Positions 61,188-64,000 of a stretch of 64,000 bases of DNA are shown here, one piece after another. Numbering within the stretch: position 1 is the first letter of the stretch; each line of letters begins with the position of its first letter. This DNA comes from Thermophilibacter mediterraneus. GTDB lineage: Bacteria; Actinomycetota; Coriobacteriia; Coriobacteriales; Atopobiaceae. Both the position numbers and the translations under genes were made by a program. The stretch is from NCBI RefSeq assembly GCF_900119385.1, contig NZ_FPKO01000009.1, positions 1 through 64,000 of the forward strand, read 5' to 3'. The notes under the pieces were generated by a model, which saw only the letters and a list, made by a program, of their open reading frames with translations, did not search any database and was not told the DNA's origin.

Positions 61188-61988
61188 CTACTCGTCGGCC
61201 TCGAGCGCCTCCGCGATCTCGTCGGTGACGTTCATGGTGTGGTAGACGTTCTGGACGTCCTCCAGCTCGTCGAGACGGTCGACGAGGCGCTGAACCTTCT
61301 TGGCGTCGGCCACGGAGACGTCGGTCGGGGTGGTGGGGACCATGGTGAGCTCGGAGCCCTTGACCTCGATGCCCTGAGCCTCGAGGCCCTTCTGGACGTC
61401 CTGCATCTTGTCGTAGGCGGTCCAGACGATCCACTCGTCACCGGCGTCCTCGTAGTCCTCGCCGCCGGCCTCGGCCACGGCCATCATGAACTCGTCCTCG
61501 TCGGCGGCGTTCTCGCGGTCGGCGACCTTCTTGTCCTCGGACTTGATGACCTTCTCGACGGCGATGGAGCCCTTGCGCTCGAACTGGAACGCGACGGAGC
61601 CGGAGGTGCCGAGGCTACCGCCGGAGTGGGAGAAGGCGGAGCGCACGTCGGCGGCGGTGCGGTTCTTGTTGTCGGTCAGGCAGTCGACGTAGACGGCGAC
61701 GCCGGCGGGGCCGTAGCCCTCGTAGGTGATCTCGGAGTAGTTGGCGGCGTCGGAGCCGGAACCGAAGGCCTTGTCGATGGCGGCCTTGATCTTGGCGTTG
61801 GGCATGGAGACCATGCGGGCGCGGGCAACGGCGGCCGCGAGGGTGGCGTTGTTGTCCGGGTTGGGGTCGCCGCCGAGCTTGGCCGCAACGGTGATGTTGC
61901 GGGAGAGCTTGGAGAACAGCGACGAGCGCTTGGCGTCGATGGCGGCCTTCTTGTGCTTGGTGGTTGCCCACTTAGAGTGTCCGGACAT
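61188..61988 (-). CDS. yebC: YebC/PmpR-family regulatory protein
   Basis: A 266-residue YebC-family protein, starting MSGHSKWATTKHKKAAIDAKRS, with the NKNRTAADVRSAFSHSGGSLG and VAFQFERKG signatures. Members act as transcription regulators or help translating ribosomes through proline stretches. It is slightly longer than the usual 240-250 residues because of an acidic insertion near 160-185. AAGGAGAT precedes ATG 61988. Confidence 0.95.
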   Translation of the reverse strand: MSGHSKWATTKHKKAAIDAKRSSLFSKLSRNITVAAKLGGDPNPDNNATLAAAVARARMVSMPNAKIKAAIDKAFGSGSDAANYSEITYEGYGPAGVAVYVDCLTDNKNRTAADVRSAFSHSGGSLGTSGSVAFQFERKGSIAVEKVIKSEDKKVADRENAADEDEFMMAVAEAGGEDYEDAGDEWIVWTAYDKMQDVQKGLEAQGIEVKGSELTMVPTTPTDVSVADAKKVQRLVDRLDELEDVQNVYHTMNVTDEIAEALEADE

Positions 61989-62130
61989 GTACATCTCCTT
62001 CTTGCCCCGCGGCGGCTGCCCCCCGCACGCGAAGCCCTCGACGATGATTCGTGGCATGAAACATGCCTACGATAGCCAAGTGACGTGACGATGTAAAGGG
62101 GCACACGACAGTTGTGGAGACGCGTCCCAC

Positions 62131-62841
62131 TCACAGGTCGTACTTCTCCACGACGCGACGGATGGCGCGACCCCAGCCCTCCCAGATCGCAGCGAGGAAG
62201 CCCGTCGTTGCCACGCCGTGCGTGACGTCGAGCGGCAGGCTCGCAGCGCAGGCCGCGAGCGCCGCCTGCCAGGTGAGCGGCTGCACGTAGCCGAGCACGT
62301 GATAGCCGTTGAGGATGAGGCCGTACACCAGGCCGGAGGCGAGCCCCCAGCCGTAGAGGACCCAGCGCCGGTCGAGGGCGCCGCGCTCGGCGAGGATCCC
62401 GCCCACGTAGCCCACGAGGCCCCACGCGTACATCTGCCAGGGCGTCCACGGCCCCTGCCCGAAGAAGAAGTTGGAGAGCAGCGCAGCGAGCGCCCCCACC
62501 ACGAAGCCGCTGCGCCTCCCGAGCGCCGCGCCCGCGACGATGGCGATCGCCGAGACGGGCTTGACGTCGGGCAGCGGCGCAAAGAGCACGCGCCCCGCCG
62601 CGGCGAGCGCGGCGAGGACCGCCGTGGGCATGAGCTGGCGAAGCGCCGGGCGCGACGACTCGAAGCTCGCGAGCACGAGAACGACGGCGAGCGCGCACAC
62701 CATGAGCGTGAGGCCCGCCGTGGCACGCACCCCCGCGGCCGCGAGCGCCACCAGCGCGACGGGGACCGCCGCGAGCGCGGGCATCTCGACGGCGCCAAAG
62801 AGGCCGGCGGTCGACGGGCGTGTTTGCTTCTTTGCGTTCAT
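62131..62841 (-). CDS. ECF transporter S component
   Basis: A 236-residue membrane protein with about six hydrophobic helices. The stretch LSNFFFGQGPWTPWQMYAWGLVGYVGG is typical of a substrate-binding S component for vitamin-like compounds (close to cobalamin/CblT-like types). It needs a shared EcfAA'T module; an ATPase of EcfA type begins at 63359. The two are separated by an opposite-strand gene, so they are not one operon. Substrate inferred only by family. Confidence 0.8.
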   Translation of the reverse strand: MNAKKQTRPSTAGLFGAVEMPALAAVPVALVALAAAGVRATAGLTLMVCALAVVLVLASFESSRPALRQLMPTAVLAALAAAGRVLFAPLPDVKPVSAIAIVAGAALGRRSGFVVGALAALLSNFFFGQGPWTPWQMYAWGLVGYVGGILAERGALDRRWVLYGWGLASGLVYGLILNGYHVLGYVQPLTWQAALAACAASLPLDVTHGVATTGFLAAIWEGWGRAIRRVVEKYDL

Positions 62842-62886
62842 GGGTACCAGTTTGCCATAGCGCACGCCGCGAGCGAGGAGGACACC

Positions 62887-63315
62887 ATGCTGTACATCGG
62901 CAACTTCAGCTACAACGACGACTCGGACGGCAAGGACAACTACTGCCTCATGCCCTGCGTCGTGCAGGCGGAGAGCGCCGACGAGGCGATGGAGAAGTTC
63001 GCCGAGCACTTCCAGTCGATCCGCAAGAACTCGGACCTCCTCGACGGGGCGCACGAGATCTTCCTCGACTCGCTCTGCGAGCTCGAGGAGGCCCCCTCCG
63101 ACCCCGTCATCTGCCAGTGGCAGAAGATCGTGCCCGCCATGGACGGCCTGTGCTCCATCACGAGCGCACTGCCCGTGGTCGACGAGGACAACGACTTCGC
63201 CAACGCCTACGGCTGGGGCGAGGAGGACGAGGACGACGAGCACGGCCACTACGACGACCTGGACGACATCGACGAGGACGCCATGTCGGAGAGCGAGCCG
63301 TTCCTGCTGTTCTAA
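62887..63315 (+). CDS. Acidic conserved protein, unknown function
   Basis: A 142-residue soluble protein. An N-terminal alpha/beta part (MLYIGNFSYNDDS...NYCLMPCVVQAESADEAMEKFAEHF) is followed by a strongly acidic C terminus (EEDEDDEHGHYDDLDDIDEDAM). GAGGAGG precedes the ATG at good distance. Starting 46 bp from the divergent ECF S gene, it may share its promoter region. I do not recognise a function. Confidence 0.75.
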   Translation: MLYIGNFSYNDDSDGKDNYCLMPCVVQAESADEAMEKFAEHFQSIRKNSDLLDGAHEIFLDSLCELEEAPSDPVICQWQKIVPAMDGLCSITSALPVVDEDNDFANAYGWGEEDEDDEHGHYDDLDDIDEDAMSESEPFLLF

Positions 63316-63358
63316 GTGCCCCGCGGGCGGCCTCTGCCCCGGTGGCCCGGGACGGGGC

Positions 63359-64000
63359 TCAGCCCCACAGCCAAGACGTCGCGAAGAACTCCCCAGTGGG
63401 CTCGGTCGCGGCGATCGCGCCGTCGAACATGAGCGAGACCCGGTCGGCCACGGCGCGGACGAACCCCATGTCGTGCGTGGCGAGAAGAACCGTGGCGCCG
63501 TCGTCGCGCGCCGACGCGAGGCGCTCGGCGAGCCGCTCGCGCGCGGCTCGGTCGAGGCCCTTGGTGGGCTCGTCGAGCAGCAGCAGGCGCGGGTGCACGA
63601 GCAGCAGCTTCTCGAGCGCGAGGAGATGCTGCTGGCCGCCGGAGAGGTCGTAGGGATGACGGTCGGGCGCGTCGGCGAGGCCCATGCGCCCGAGCGCGGC
63701 GTCGACCTCCGCGCGCGCGTAGCCGCCGGTGCGCGACCACTCTGTCAGCTCGTCGAGCACGGTCTCGCGCGAGAGCAGCGCCCGAGGGGACTGGGGCAGC
63801 AGCGCCTGGGATGCCCCGAGGCGGTTGCGCACGCGCCCGCGGGCCGGGCGCAGCACCCCCGCCGCCACGGAGAGCAGCGTCGACTTGCCACAGCCGTTCG
63901 ACCCCACGAGCGCGCGGACCTCGCCCTCCCCCACCTCGAGGTCGAGCTCGCGCAGAACCCAGCCCCCCTCGCGGTCGTAGCGGTACCAGACGTCGCGCGC
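63359..64000 (-). CDS. ECF-type ABC ATPase, incomplete at the window edge
   Basis: The frame is open through the right edge, so the N terminus is outside. The visible 214 residues have Walker A GSNGCGKSTLL, the Q loop, the signature LSGGQQHLLALEKLLL and Walker B LLLLDEPTKGLD with the H loop ATHDMGF. It looks like the second ATPase half of an EcfA or fused EcfAA' protein energising S components such as the neighbour. Upstream GWVLRELDLEVGEGEVRALVG is still in frame, so an internal start is unlikely. Confidence 0.85.
   Translation of the reverse strand, partial: ARDVWYRYDREGGWVLRELDLEVGEGEVRALVGSNGCGKSTLLSVAAGVLRPARGRVRNRLGASQALLPQSPRALLSRETVLDELTEWSRTGGYARAEVDAALGRMGLADAPDRHPYDLSGGQQHLLALEKLLLVHPRLLLLDEPTKGLDRAARERLAERLASARDDGATVLLATHDMGFVRAVADRVSLMFDGAIAATEPTGEFFATSWLWG

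Overview
The window looks like chromosomal DNA of a high-GC actinomycete of the class Coriobacteriia, most likely close to Olsenella (Atopobiaceae). This is inferred from the GC-rich codon use, the oppABCDF, metG-ksgA-tatD and tmk-holB-ricT-rsmI clusters, a stand-alone ECF S component and an S-layer-homology surface protein. No rRNA and no complete phage are present. Most genes lie on the minus strand.

Layout. 0.1-7.7 kb: a small membrane protein, an iron-sulfur aldo/keto reductase, a PIN-toxin remnant, a Pit phosphate transporter with its PhoU-like partner, a Cof-type HAD phosphatase and a GH1 6-phospho-beta-glucosidase divergent from an RpiR regulator. 7.9-17.9 kb: an oligopeptide ABC operon (oppA has a Tat lipoprotein signal) divergent from a GH29 fucosidase translationally coupled to a transglutaminase-like protein, which suggests glycopeptide uptake and processing. 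17.9-24.1 kb: composite palindromic repeats, a DUF6508 protein, a 1,429-residue beta-helix/SLH surface protein with its upstream winged-helix regulator, and tRNA-Thr(CGT). 24.2-34.8 kb: a DUF523-purine nucleoside phosphorylase fusion, a SurA-like anchored protein, HEAT and NYN proteins, a dehydrogenase with a His/Cys-rich tail, DegV, HPF, a solute-binding lipoprotein, a rearranged comF and a two-domain flavodoxin-like protein. 34.8-38.4 kb: tatD, ksgA and metG. 38.4-45.1 kb is an accessory stretch with repeat modules, an intact IS3-family element, vapBC between inverted repeats, an enoate-reductase-type flavoenzyme with a divergent MerR regulator, and a gene-free lower-GC segment full of stem-loops. 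45.1-51.1 kb: rsmI, a GH5-like pseudoenzyme, queD, ricT, holB and tmk. 51.3-64 kb: an FMN reductase, a GH2 glycosidase, topA, tatC-tatB, a STAS protein, a TPR protein, an aminotransferase, YebC, an ECF S component and the start of an ABC ATPase.

Two signals are not explained by ordinary annotation. One is a 9-mer, GGCGAGAAG, found about 33 times on both strands (roughly one per 2 kb, far above what base composition predicts) and almost always followed by NNC. The other is a family of intergenic modules made of three palindromic parts, here called R, A and B. R occurs six times, A four times and B twice, in a recurring order; the two B hairpins change sequence while keeping pairing and share a GNRA-type apical loop. 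Both are candidates for previously undescribed systems.
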